64,000 nt of DNA, taken from positions 1,488,001 to 1,552,000 of the forward strand of contig CANGYH010000001.1 in assembly GCA_947458545.1 (NCBI GenBank), read 5' to 3'. This document shows, piece after piece, positions 52,501 through 60,834 of the stretch. The translations under genes and the position numbers were made by a program. This DNA comes from Cytophagaceae bacterium (GTDB taxonomy: Bacteria; Bacteroidota; Bacteroidia; Cytophagales; Flexibacteraceae). The first letter of the stretch is position 1, and every line of letters begins with the position of its first letter. Below the pieces are notes generated by a model that was given only the letters and a program-made list of their open reading frames with translations, did no database searches and was not told where the DNA came from.

Positions 52501-54252
52501 ATGCTGAAACTCTATACCCGCCGAGCCCTGGGGCTACCCGTTTGGGCCTTGGCCTGCCTACTGGCGTTTAGCGCCTGCGAGGAAAAGGACAACAACACCG
52601 AGCCAGACCCTACCAATAAAATCCCCGGCCGTACGGGCCTGAACGGTGCCGACAACGTAGGCACCATTCCGCAGAACGTCAGCTTTACCAGCAGCCTCTT
52701 TGGCAACCAGCAGTTGCCTGCCCGGATAGACCTTCAGGAGCTCAAAAAGGTGCCGCCCATCGGCAACCAAGGCTCTTTTGGCACCTGTGTAGCCTGGGCC
52801 GTAGGCTACAATGCCAAGACGATTCTGGAGGCCGTCAAGTTCGACCTTACGGAGCAGCAGTTGGCACAGCCGCAGTATCAGCTCTCGGCGCTAGACCTGT
52901 TTACGGCCATCCCCGATGCCGACAAGGGGGCCGACGATTGCAACGGCAGCAACTTTGTGCCTGCCTTAGAGGTGATGCTCAACCGGGGCGTAGCCACCAA
53001 GGCCGTGGCCCCTTACAGCGGCTTTACCAACTGCCGCCAGGGCAACGAGCAAGCCGCCTGGCGCCAAGACGCCGCCAAGCACAAAATTGAGCGGTACCGC
53101 CGGATAGACTTTACCGTGGCTGCCGTCAAGCAAGAGCTGGCGCGCAAAAACCCGGTTATACTGGGTGCCAAGCTGGCCGACAACTTCATGTCTTGGAACA
53201 CCGACGCCGTGTACCAAAACCACGATGCGTTTGCGCAGGTGGGCATACACTCGTACCATGCCATGTGTATCATCGGCTACGACGATGCCAAGGGCCCCAA
53301 TGGCGCTTTCAAAGTCGTCAACAGCTGGGATACCAACTGGGGCAACCAGGGCATCATCTGGGTAGATTATAATTTCATGCTGAATGGGTTTTGCTTCAAC
53401 AACAACCTCTTTGTAGCCAGCAACGACGACCAGCGCCCGACGCCCGGCCCCAACCCCAACCCGGGCCCTAACCCGCAGCCAGACCCTACCGGCGTAGATC
53501 TTGTACCCTGGGTGTTTGCTGATACAGCCGCCATAGACTACCAAAACCAGGTGTACACCCGCAGCCGTACGATGTTTTACGACTTGTACAACATCGGCAA
53601 CCAGGCAGCCCCGGCCGCACAACAGATGCAGTTTGCCTACATCTACTACAATGCCTACAACGCCAACGATTATGGCATCATCTTCATCAACCGGATGGAT
53701 CCTTCGTTGCCCGTAAACAACCCCGGCAACACAGCCTTTACCTGCGCCACGGTGCAGGCCCACTCAGAGTGCCGCCTCAACGTAGCCGTGCCGCCAGACG
53801 GCAGCATTGCCTCTGCGGTGGTGGGGCAGGCAGACGCGTTCCTGTTTCAGAACTACCCCATGCCGGTCATCAACGGAGATTATTACCTGGTGATGGTGGC
53901 AGACGTATCGGGCCGCTTTGCAGAAGAAGACGAAGACAACAACCTCTTCTACGTGACAGACCAAGAGCCGAAGCGTTTCATCAACGGTACGGCCGAGCGC
54001 CGCGGTGCCCCGGCCGAGGCCTGGCACTTCCGCAACAGGCTGGCCGGGCCCAGGCCTTACACGTTGCCCCAGGCAGCAGACTACCGCACGGCCGTGAAAC
54101 CCCACCGCCGCAACGCCTACAGCCCGGCAGAGATACTGGCGCTGCTAAAAGACCGCGTGGCCAGCGGTGCCTTTGCCCAGAAGCTGCGCGCCCACCAGGC
54201 CTTCCGCCAAGCCCATCCAGAAGCATTCAGTGCCGGTGTCGTTCGTCGCTAA
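52501..54252 (+). CDS. Papain-like (C1) cysteine protease lipoprotein with CARDB-like domain
   Basis: 583 aa. Lipoprotein signal with lipobox FSAC. Residues 75-310 are a C1 peptidase domain: oxyanion Gln90 and nucleophile Cys96 in NQGSFGTCVAWAVGY, His253 in SYHAMCIIGYDD, Asn274 in VVNSWDTNWG, so the catalytic set is complete. A Pro/Asn/Gly linker (NPNPGPNPQPDPTG) joins a CARDB-like Ig domain (about 335-490, VYTRSRTMFYDLYNIGNQ, NGDYYLVMVADVSGRFAEEDEDNN). The C-terminal 90 residues are helical and basic. It has no visible propeptide inhibitor domain. Its 3' end overlaps the next gene by 23 bp. Confidence 0.88.
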   Translation: MLKLYTRRALGLPVWALACLLAFSACEEKDNNTEPDPTNKIPGRTGLNGADNVGTIPQNVSFTSSLFGNQQLPARIDLQELKKVPPIGNQGSFGTCVAWAVGYNAKTILEAVKFDLTEQQLAQPQYQLSALDLFTAIPDADKGADDCNGSNFVPALEVMLNRGVATKAVAPYSGFTNCRQGNEQAAWRQDAAKHKIERYRRIDFTVAAVKQELARKNPVILGAKLADNFMSWNTDAVYQNHDAFAQVGIHSYHAMCIIGYDDAKGPNGAFKVVNSWDTNWGNQGIIWVDYNFMLNGFCFNNNLFVASNDDQRPTPGPNPNPGPNPQPDPTGVDLVPWVFADTAAIDYQNQVYTRSRTMFYDLYNIGNQAAPAAQQMQFAYIYYNAYNANDYGIIFINRMDPSLPVNNPGNTAFTCATVQAHSECRLNVAVPPDGSIASAVVGQADAFLFQNYPMPVINGDYYLVMVADVSGRFAEEDEDNNLFYVTDQEPKRFINGTAERRGAPAEAWHFRNRLAGPRPYTLPQAADYRTAVKPHRRNAYSPAEILALLKDRVASGAFAQKLRAHQAFRQAHPEAFSAGVVRR

Positions 54253-55048
54253 CGTCTGGGCCGTGTGCCTTGCAGCTGCCTTGCTGGCCTGTGCCCGCCC
54301 CGGCGCAGGCCAGCAACCTGCCGTGGCAGAAGGGCCCCGCACCCTGCGCTTTGTTGGCCGCACGTTTACAGACTCGCTGGTGCTGGCAGACCTGGTGCCT
54401 GCCGATGCCGCGCCCAGCCTGCTGCAGTTTGAGCGCTGCACGTTTGCTGGCCCAGTCTCATTTACGCGGCATGCACCCGAGTTTGCCATCTTCGGCCCCG
54501 GGGCTGTCTTTACAGACTGCACTTTTGAAGGCGCCCTTGTAGCAGACCACACCCAGTTTGCAGGTAGGCTAAACTTTGTCAAATGCCGGTTTAAGCAAAA
54601 GGCCTGGTGGCAAAACTGTACGTTTATGGCCCCCGTAGGCATGCGCACGTGCAGCTTTGATGCCGACGCCAGCTTTGTGAACACCCTCTTCTGGCGCGAG
54701 GCCAACTTTATGGAGTCTCAGTTTTTTGGCACGGGCCGTTTTCAGAGTGCGCGCTGGCTGGCCTCGGTGCACTTTGGCAACGCCATCTTCCACAAAAACG
54801 CAGACTTTACACTAACGCGCTTTGCCGAGACGGCCTGGTTTGACTATGCAGCCTTTAAAGCCGCAGCAGACTTTGGCCACGCCCGCAGCCAAGACAAGCT
54901 CAGCTTCTTTAAAAGCAACCACACCCGCCTCTTGCTCGACAATCTGACGGCCTACGGCCCCCTCGTGCTAGACCATGTTACCTGCCCGGTGCCAATCTCT
55001 GCCACCGGTGCACGGTTTTGGCTGGGCAAGCCTGCCGGCCTGCCCTAG
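54230..55048 (+). CDS. Pentapeptide-repeat-like lipoprotein
   Basis: 272 aa if started at the GTG at 54230, within the end of the protease gene; other in-frame starts lie upstream in the overlap. VSFVANVWAVCLAAALLAC is a lipoprotein signal. From about residue 75 the sequence repeats aromatic/small residues at five-residue steps (FERCTFAGPVSF, FTDCTFEGALV, FVKCRFKQKAW, CSFDADASFVNTLFWREANFMESQFFGTGRFQSARW, FGNAIFHKNADFTLTRF), as in the right-handed helix of the Pentapeptide_3 group. No enzyme motif. The overlap suggests it is made together with the papain-like protein. Confidence 0.7.
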   Translation: MPVSFVANVWAVCLAAALLACARPGAGQQPAVAEGPRTLRFVGRTFTDSLVLADLVPADAAPSLLQFERCTFAGPVSFTRHAPEFAIFGPGAVFTDCTFEGALVADHTQFAGRLNFVKCRFKQKAWWQNCTFMAPVGMRTCSFDADASFVNTLFWREANFMESQFFGTGRFQSARWLASVHFGNAIFHKNADFTLTRFAETAWFDYAAFKAAADFGHARSQDKLSFFKSNHTRLLLDNLTAYGPLVLDHVTCPVPISATGARFWLGKPAGLP

Positions 55049-55059
55049 TACCAGGCGGC

Positions 55060-55893
55060 CTATTGGCCTGGCGCGTCGTCTAGCTTTACCAACACCTGTA
55101 CGTATTGGTATGGCTCGTAGGCTGCCTCGTTGCCCGGTTTGTAAGGCGGGCCCTGCACCTTAACCTGCGACTTGATCAATACCTGCTTGCGTGGCACCCC
55201 CGTGCCCCGCAGGTAGGCCCGCAGGCGCAGTTCTGTTTGCCGTGCACGCTCGCGGGCCAGGGTCTGGTTGTCGCCGAAGGAGAGCGTGGGCACATGGCTG
55301 GCCGAGGCCATAATGTCTATAACGACGCGGGCGGGGCGCTGCAGGCGCGTAAAGAGGTGTACCTGCCGCCACTCGGGCATATTGGTATCAGGCTCCGTAC
55401 CGTTAAAAGTGAACTTCTGCTTCCAGCTAAACTGCCGGGGCCAGGGCTTGGGCGGCACGGGCTTCACGTAGCCCCGGAGGCTGACGCGGCCCACGGGCTG
55501 CCGCAGCTTGTCGTAAAGGGTAAAGTGCTTATCTACGGGGCCTGCCTTGCCGGTAGCGTTAAAAACGATGCGGATGGTACCCGTATCGCCCGGGGCAACC
55601 GGGCGGTGCGGCCAGGCGGGCGAGGCACAGTCGCAACTGCTGGAGACGAAACCCAGCTCCACTGGCTCGGTACCTGCGTTCTGAAAGACGAAGGTGTGCT
55701 GCAACTGCTCTCCGGCCACCAGCGTGTCGAAGGTGTGGACGGGGGCGGGCAGGCGCAGCTCGGGCTGGGCGTGGGCGCAGATACTTATAAAAGAGTAGAA
55801 AATTAAAAAACATAATATATAACCTATGCCCATTGAAAATAACAGCAATACATCCATAAGGAAACCAAAAAAATATCTGACAGCGACAATCAT
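55060..55893 (-). CDS. DUF1573 protein with OmpA-like C-terminus
   Basis: 277 aa from the ATG at 55893; later ATGs at 55857 and 55833 are also possible. The hydrophobic N-terminus ends ISICAHAQ, a likely signal cleavage. Residues 48-140 are a DUF1573 Ig-like domain (HTFDTLVAGEQLQHTFVFQNAGTEPVELGFVSSSCDCASP ... GDTGTIRIVFNATGK). Residues 180-275 resemble an OmpA-type peptidoglycan-binding domain (LARERARQTELRLRAYLRGTGVPRKQVLI ... YEPYQYVQVLVK), though divergent. The first 35 codons are AT-rich like the upstream gene, while the rest has the host composition. Confidence 0.68.
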   Translation of the reverse strand: MIVAVRYFFGFLMDVLLLFSMGIGYILCFLIFYSFISICAHAQPELRLPAPVHTFDTLVAGEQLQHTFVFQNAGTEPVELGFVSSSCDCASPAWPHRPVAPGDTGTIRIVFNATGKAGPVDKHFTLYDKLRQPVGRVSLRGYVKPVPPKPWPRQFSWKQKFTFNGTEPDTNMPEWRQVHLFTRLQRPARVVIDIMASASHVPTLSFGDNQTLARERARQTELRLRAYLRGTGVPRKQVLIKSQVKVQGPPYKPGNEAAYEPYQYVQVLVKLDDAPGQ

Positions 55894-55899
55894 ATGCAC

Positions 55900-56970
55900 T
55901 TAATAGTTTTCATCAGACATAAGGACACTAGAAACACTATCCAATAATTCTTCATGATAAAAACTCAATGCTGCTAACTTTATTGCAACATCAGTGGAAA
56001 TTAAATATGCTCCTAAAAATTCAGTCAAACTAACAATCATCCAGGACGTAAGAATCAAAACATTGGAAAATCCAGAATTAGATCTCCCAATTAGAATTGT
56101 TCCAGCGGCCTCATTACCTAAAGTAGAATCAACACCTTTAGGACCGCCATGAATACCATTGTTAGCCCACTTATAATATGGTCTAAGTTTTAAAGCAGGG
56201 CAAAGATTCTCAATATCAGAAAATTTGCTAATACGAATACCCTTTAAGCACCGCGCCCAGCCAAGATCCCTCTTAAAATCCTCACCATACTTTTCACAAA
56301 GACTTTTAACTAATTCTTGCGCAGAATTGAGTTCCTTCTCTGAAAATAGTGACCCATAAACAGATTGAGCATGAACGTTAAAACTTTTCATCTCTTCGTA
56401 CCTCTCAACCTCCGCGTAATCAAGGTACATTTGGGATACACTTTGATCTTGGCTGGATAAAAAAGATGAAATAACAGCAATTTCATACAAACTTCTCCAC
56501 CTAGCCAACCCTCCGTTGGGAAAGCCATTATTTAGCAAAGCTAATATTTCCTTGGCAATTAATAACCCCCTACCATGAAGTTGTAGCGCAGTAACATACT
56601 TGTAATTAATCCCTCTTGTCATCTGAGCAGAACCAGAAGAAAACCTTTGCTCCTCGGCTACATTCTCAGATATCTCTGTTGATAAGTATAATATCAACTC
56701 AAGTCTATCTAGCTGGGACCTGTATTTTGATTTTATAAGCTTTTTTGCATTATTTTCGTCAGTTTTGATTGCTTTAAGTATATGCCTCTTGTTTCTTTTT
56801 GCTTCTTGTAAAAATAGCTTAAGCAAACTTTCGAAAACATTAATTCTATAGGTTTCGTTGCTTAGAAGCAAATTTAAGTCTCGATCTGAGAGCGACTCCA
56901 ATTCCTTACCTAGCGTATTATGGAATGGCCTATCAAGCCGAACCGGCATTGCATTGCTCAAATTGTTCAT
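55900..56970 (-). CDS. DUF5677-like protein on an AT-rich insert
   Basis: A 356-aa cytoplasmic protein. HGRGLLIAKEILALLNNGFPNGGLARWRSLYEIAVISSFL (about residues 130-170) is the core of the DUF5677 family, all-helical proteins of unknown function often found among accessory and defence genes. YYKWANNGIHGGPKGVDSTL follows the family pattern too. The gene and the 330 bp upstream have much lower GC than their surroundings, so horizontal transfer is likely. No partner gene is on the insert. The stop is 6 bp before the DUF1573 start. Confidence 0.7.
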   Translation of the reverse strand: MNNLSNAMPVRLDRPFHNTLGKELESLSDRDLNLLLSNETYRINVFESLLKLFLQEAKRNKRHILKAIKTDENNAKKLIKSKYRSQLDRLELILYLSTEISENVAEEQRFSSGSAQMTRGINYKYVTALQLHGRGLLIAKEILALLNNGFPNGGLARWRSLYEIAVISSFLSSQDQSVSQMYLDYAEVERYEEMKSFNVHAQSVYGSLFSEKELNSAQELVKSLCEKYGEDFKRDLGWARCLKGIRISKFSDIENLCPALKLRPYYKWANNGIHGGPKGVDSTLGNEAAGTILIGRSNSGFSNVLILTSWMIVSLTEFLGAYLISTDVAIKLAALSFYHEELLDSVSSVLMSDENY

Positions 56971-57301
56971 TAGTTTACCTGTGAAATTACTAATAATCTA
57001 AGGAAAACTCAATGTTTCCTGGTTGAAGCTCCTACCCAATACAATATCCTAGCTAACTTTTGTAAAGCTACAAACAGATTTTAATTTTGGTTGAACTTAT
57101 TTTAGCCATCATCTGGTTGTACACCTAGTTTAACAATTGGGACATCAAGTAAACAAGACGTATCATTTGGCAAATTAGCAGCTACAGTTGTATCTTAGGC
57201 GATAAGGTCAATGCTTTTATGACCTTGCCCGCCAAAACCCAATCAGAATTTGCCAGGTTACCCCTGGCAGCATCCAAACCTTTAGCCTAGAGCGCCCCTG
57301 C
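56971..57301. other. AT-rich intergenic region upstream of the DUF5677 gene
   Basis: 331 bp, AT-rich up to about 57210, then host-like. No gene, repeat or RNA recognised. TAGCTTTAC on the minus strand near 57064 could be the -7 box of the DUF5677 gene. Confidence 0.45.
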
Positions 57302-58699
57302 ATGGAAAGCTTTCCGGACCAAAGAGAAGAAGAAGGCAAAGAATGGCTGGCCCGCATAGAAGACATGCTGGCAGGCCGGCAGACCTACTTCTTAGACCAA
57401 GAAGCCTACGAGTATGCCGTGCACCACTACTTCCAACAAAACAAGCCTGGCAAGGCGCTGGCCGTATCTGCGCTGGCCCTAAAGCAGTACCCCTTTGCCA
57501 GCGACATGCTGTTGCTGCGCGCCCAGGCCCTAACCTGGGCCGACAAAGCCGCCGATGCCCTGGACGTGCTGGCCGAGGCCGAGGCCTTTGCCATGCACGA
57601 CTTTGAGCTGGTGCTGGCCAAGGCCGACGCCCTAAGCACACTGGGCCGCCATGCCGAGGCCATCTCTGTGTTGAAAGAAAAGGCCCACATGAGCAACGAC
57701 GAAGAGAAGCTCAACTTTGTGATTGCCAACATTTACCAAAACTGGGAGCGGCCGGGCCAGGCCATAAAGTACTACCAGAAGGTGCTGGAGCTGAACCCCC
57801 GCCACGAAGAGGCCCTCTTTAAGCTCGGTTATAGCCTGGATGCCGACGGCCGCCTGAGCGAGGCCGTCGAGATCTACCAAAAGGTGTTGGACGTTGACCC
57901 GTATGCCGCCCACGTTTGGTACAATCTGGCCCTGGTTTACCTGCGCCTGGGCCGGAACGAGGACTCTGCCGCTGCCGCCGAATATGCCGTGACGATAGAA
58001 GACGACATGGCCCCCGCCTGGTTTGCCCTTGGCAATGCCTACATGAACCTAGGCCGCCCCGCCGAAGCCGCCCCGGCCTACGAGAAGGCCGCCAAGCTGG
58101 AGCCTACGGCCGAGATACTGGTTTGCCTCGGGGCCAGCTACGAGCAGCAAGAGAAGTTTGATACGGCCATGCAGCACTACCGTGCTGCCATCAAAGCAGA
58201 CCGAGACTACGACGATGCCTGGTACGGCATAGCGGTTTGCCTGCTAGAGCAGGGTAAGCACTTTGAATCTATCCACTTCTTCTCTAAGGCGATAGAGCTT
58301 ACGCCCGACGATGATGCCTACTGGCTGGGCCTGGCCACGGCCGAGTATGAAACAGGCAACCTCGTCTCTGCGCTAGAAGCCTACGAACAGGCCTGCAACC
58401 TGAACCCGCACAACCCTGACGTCTGGCTGGAGTGGAGCTACCTCTACTACGACATGGGCGACTATGAGCGGGCCATCAGCCTTATCACCAGCGGACTAGA
58501 GGATCTGCCCGACAATGCCGACCTGTTCTACCGCTGCTGCGCCTACATGCTTGCGGCTGGCCACCTCTCTGAGGCTATGGCCTGGCTAGAGCAAGCCCTG
58601 GAGCTAGACTTTGACGGACACGAGGCCCTCTACGACTTTTTTCCGGACCTGGAGCAGAAAAAGGGCATCTGGCGCATGATAGAGCACTACCGCAAGTAA
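57302..58699 (+). CDS. Tetratricopeptide repeat protein
   Basis: 465 aa, cytoplasmic, made almost wholly of about eleven TPR units (e.g. PGQAIKYYQKVLELNPRHEEALFKLGYSLDADGRLSEAVEIYQKVLDVDP, AWYGIAVCLLEQGKHFESIHFFSKAIELTP). TPR proteins act as docking scaffolds; no catalytic part is present. The N-terminal MESFPDQREEEGKEWLARIEDMLAGRQTYFLDQEAYEYAVHHYF is seen in many Bacteroidota TPR proteins of unknown role. It is a single gene. Confidence 0.9.
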   Translation: MESFPDQREEEGKEWLARIEDMLAGRQTYFLDQEAYEYAVHHYFQQNKPGKALAVSALALKQYPFASDMLLLRAQALTWADKAADALDVLAEAEAFAMHDFELVLAKADALSTLGRHAEAISVLKEKAHMSNDEEKLNFVIANIYQNWERPGQAIKYYQKVLELNPRHEEALFKLGYSLDADGRLSEAVEIYQKVLDVDPYAAHVWYNLALVYLRLGRNEDSAAAAEYAVTIEDDMAPAWFALGNAYMNLGRPAEAAPAYEKAAKLEPTAEILVCLGASYEQQEKFDTAMQHYRAAIKADRDYDDAWYGIAVCLLEQGKHFESIHFFSKAIELTPDDDAYWLGLATAEYETGNLVSALEAYEQACNLNPHNPDVWLEWSYLYYDMGDYERAISLITSGLEDLPDNADLFYRCCAYMLAAGHLSEAMAWLEQALELDFDGHEALYDFFPDLEQKKGIWRMIEHYRK

Positions 58700-59325
58700 G
58701 CACCAAAACGATAGCGCACCACCCCAACAAACCTATGCAGGGTAGGCTTAAGGCCAGCCGGCAGGCTTGCTTGTAAATTATCTATAACGGTGTGCTGTGT
58801 TACAGCAGATTAGTTTTGGAACAAGCCGCAAACCTTACATTTTTGCAAAGAATCCAAAACCTTACCTGCTAATCTCCCCGTAGGTAGGGTACTACACCAA
58901 AAAGGATGTGGGTTTGCGGGTGGCACCAATGCTGCTTTAGCGGGCCCGGCCGGCAATCCCAAGCGCCTAGCCAGGGATTACCGGCCAAAACATCTGCTGA
59001 TTGAGCATAGATTTTTTGTCTGAAATCTTACCCAAGCCTGCCGAGTGCAGTGTTAACGGCTTTTTAAGAATCGTGCAAAAAAAAAGTGCTTTATTCCTTT
59101 GGAGTTTCTGTCTGGCATGTATATTTGCTACACGGATACGCCTTAGGAACCAGCTTGTCAGATTCACTTTTTGATAGCTGCCCCAGGCAACCTCTCCTTC
59201 AGGTGTCTGCGCGTACGGCACGTACACGTCAAGTTACTTGATCGTTTCGGCCACCGCGCCGCCAACTGTTGGCCCACCGCTTCCACAAAAACGCAACCTC
59301 CGTTTCACTTCTATTTTGTTTCACT
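58700..59325. other. Intergenic region with an imperfect palindrome
   Basis: 626 bp between the TPR gene and the sugar-phosphate transferase gene. A 13-position stem GGCCGG-C-AATCCC / GGGATT-A-CCGGCC with one C.A mismatch lies at 58948-58986. An open frame of 86 codons on the minus strand at 58967-59227 lacks a start signal and family features, so I leave it out. Otherwise nothing recognised. Confidence 0.5.
59312..59318 (+). promoter_or_regulatory. -7 box of the polyprenyl-phosphate sugar transferase gene
   Basis: TATTTTG ends 7 nt before the ATG at 59326. Confidence 0.45.
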
Positions 59326-60717
59326 ATGGAGAAGTACAAGTACTACACCAATTTTTATAAGGTTGTCCTACTCGTACTAGACATCTTCCTGATCAACATT
59401 GCCTTTACCGTGGGCTATCTGCTCCGGTTCGACAAGGTTGAGATGGCGGCCAACTACCGGTTCTTCTTTCTGGTATTTGTGCTCATCTGGTGGATTGTCT
59501 CGGGTACTACGCGTGCCAATAAGCTCAACGGCCACACCGGCTACCGCGAGGTAACGGCCAACCTGGCCTATGCCTGGTTTCTCCACGCCGCCGTCACCAT
59601 GGGTTGCATGGTAGCCTTCCGCCTCTACGACGTGCCGAGGCTGTTTACCAGCTACACCTTCGTATCTGCCTTTGCCCTGACGCTGGGTGCCCGCTATGCC
59701 ATCATAAAGGTTTACAAGTACTACAAAGAGCTAGACCTGGCCTACACCAAGTACATCATCGTAGGGGCCAACCCCGCGGGCGAGGCCTTGTTCAACTTCT
59801 TTGAGAACCACAAGTCTATGGGCAACAAGTTCATGGGCTTCTTCGACGAGAACCCCCATGGGGTGATGGGCCACGGCACCCTGGCCGTGCAAGGCAACCT
59901 GGCAGACCTGAAGCGTTTTTGCCAGCGCGAGCACATCAACGAGATCTTCTTTGCCATGCCGCTGACGCGCAAAGACGTGATGGACGACCTCATCCGCTTT
60001 GCCGACGACCACTTCATCAGCTTTAAGATGGTGCCCGAGTTTGCGGCCCTGCCCAAAGAGGTGCACCTGTCCTTCTACGAGAGCATCCCGGTGCTGTCTC
60101 TACGGCGCGAGCCGCTGGAGATCATCTTCAACAAGATCCTGAAGCGCTCTTTTGACATTGCCTTTAGCCTGGCGTTTTTGGTCTTCGTCTTCCCCTGGGT
60201 ATTCTTGGTCGTAGGGGCAGCCATCAAGCTAAGCTCGCCGGGGCCGATATTTTTCAGGCAACTGCGGCCGGGCCGCCGCAACCGCCTGTTCGAGTGCTAC
60301 AAGTTCCGCACGATGCGCGTTAACAGCAGCACAGAGCTGCAGGCCACCAAGGGCGATGCCCGGATTACGCCCATAGGCGCTTTCTTGCGCAAAACGAGCA
60401 TAGACGAGCTGCCGCAGTTCATCAACGTGCTGAAAGGAGACATGTCTATCGTCGGCCCACGCCCCAACCTGATCAGCCAGCTAGAGCACTACAGCCAGAC
60501 GATAGAGCAATACAAAATCCGCCACTTCGTCACGCCTGGCATCACCGGCTATGCCCAGGTAAACGGCTACCGCGGCGAAACGCGCGAGGACGGCCTGATG
60601 GCCAAGCGCGTAGAGTTCGACGTGGCCTACATCCAGAACTGGTCTTTCTGGCTAGACCTTAAGATTATCTGGCTCACGGTGTACAACATGATCCGCGGCG
60701 AGAAGAACGCCTACTAG
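59326..60717 (+). CDS. Undecaprenyl-phosphate sugar phosphotransferase (WcaJ-type)
   Basis: A 463-aa polytopic inner-membrane enzyme that loads the first sugar-1-phosphate, often glucose, onto undecaprenyl phosphate for exopolysaccharide or O-antigen. The N-terminal four helices cover about residues 10-120. A Rossmann-like cytosolic domain follows (YIIVGANPAGEALFNFF). The fifth helix (about 285-305, FDIAFSLAFLVFVFPW) precedes the catalytic part with KLSSPGPIFFRQLRPGRRN, CYKFRTMRVN, LRKTSIDELPQFINVLKGDMSIVGPRP and TPGITGYAQVNGYRG. The start is ATG 59326 (MEKYKYYTNFYK). No other polysaccharide genes are in the window. Confidence 0.92.
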   Translation: MEKYKYYTNFYKVVLLVLDIFLINIAFTVGYLLRFDKVEMAANYRFFFLVFVLIWWIVSGTTRANKLNGHTGYREVTANLAYAWFLHAAVTMGCMVAFRLYDVPRLFTSYTFVSAFALTLGARYAIIKVYKYYKELDLAYTKYIIVGANPAGEALFNFFENHKSMGNKFMGFFDENPHGVMGHGTLAVQGNLADLKRFCQREHINEIFFAMPLTRKDVMDDLIRFADDHFISFKMVPEFAALPKEVHLSFYESIPVLSLRREPLEIIFNKILKRSFDIAFSLAFLVFVFPWVFLVVGAAIKLSSPGPIFFRQLRPGRRNRLFECYKFRTMRVNSSTELQATKGDARITPIGAFLRKTSIDELPQFINVLKGDMSIVGPRPNLISQLEHYSQTIEQYKIRHFVTPGITGYAQVNGYRGETREDGLMAKRVEFDVAYIQNWSFWLDLKIIWLTVYNMIRGEKNAY

Positions 60718-60764
60718 GGCTCAAGCCTGCCTACCGCCCTCACCTCCGTTTCCATAGTTTGTTA

Positions 60765-60808
60765 AAGCAACAGGGCCACTGCATACAACGGTGGCCCTGT
60801 TGCTTTGC
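60765..60808. terminator. Terminator between the transferase and photolyase genes
   Basis: AAAGCAACAGGGCCAC-tgcatacaac-GGTGGCCCTGTTGCTTT; a 15-bp stem usable by both convergent genes. Confidence 0.9.
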
Positions 60809-60834
60809 CCGGTTAATGCTTGATTGGCCGGGGC

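Noticed and set aside
58967-59227. An 86-codon open frame in the gap before the sugar transferase gene
   Set aside because: It begins without a recognisable start signal, overlaps the palindrome and has no family features.
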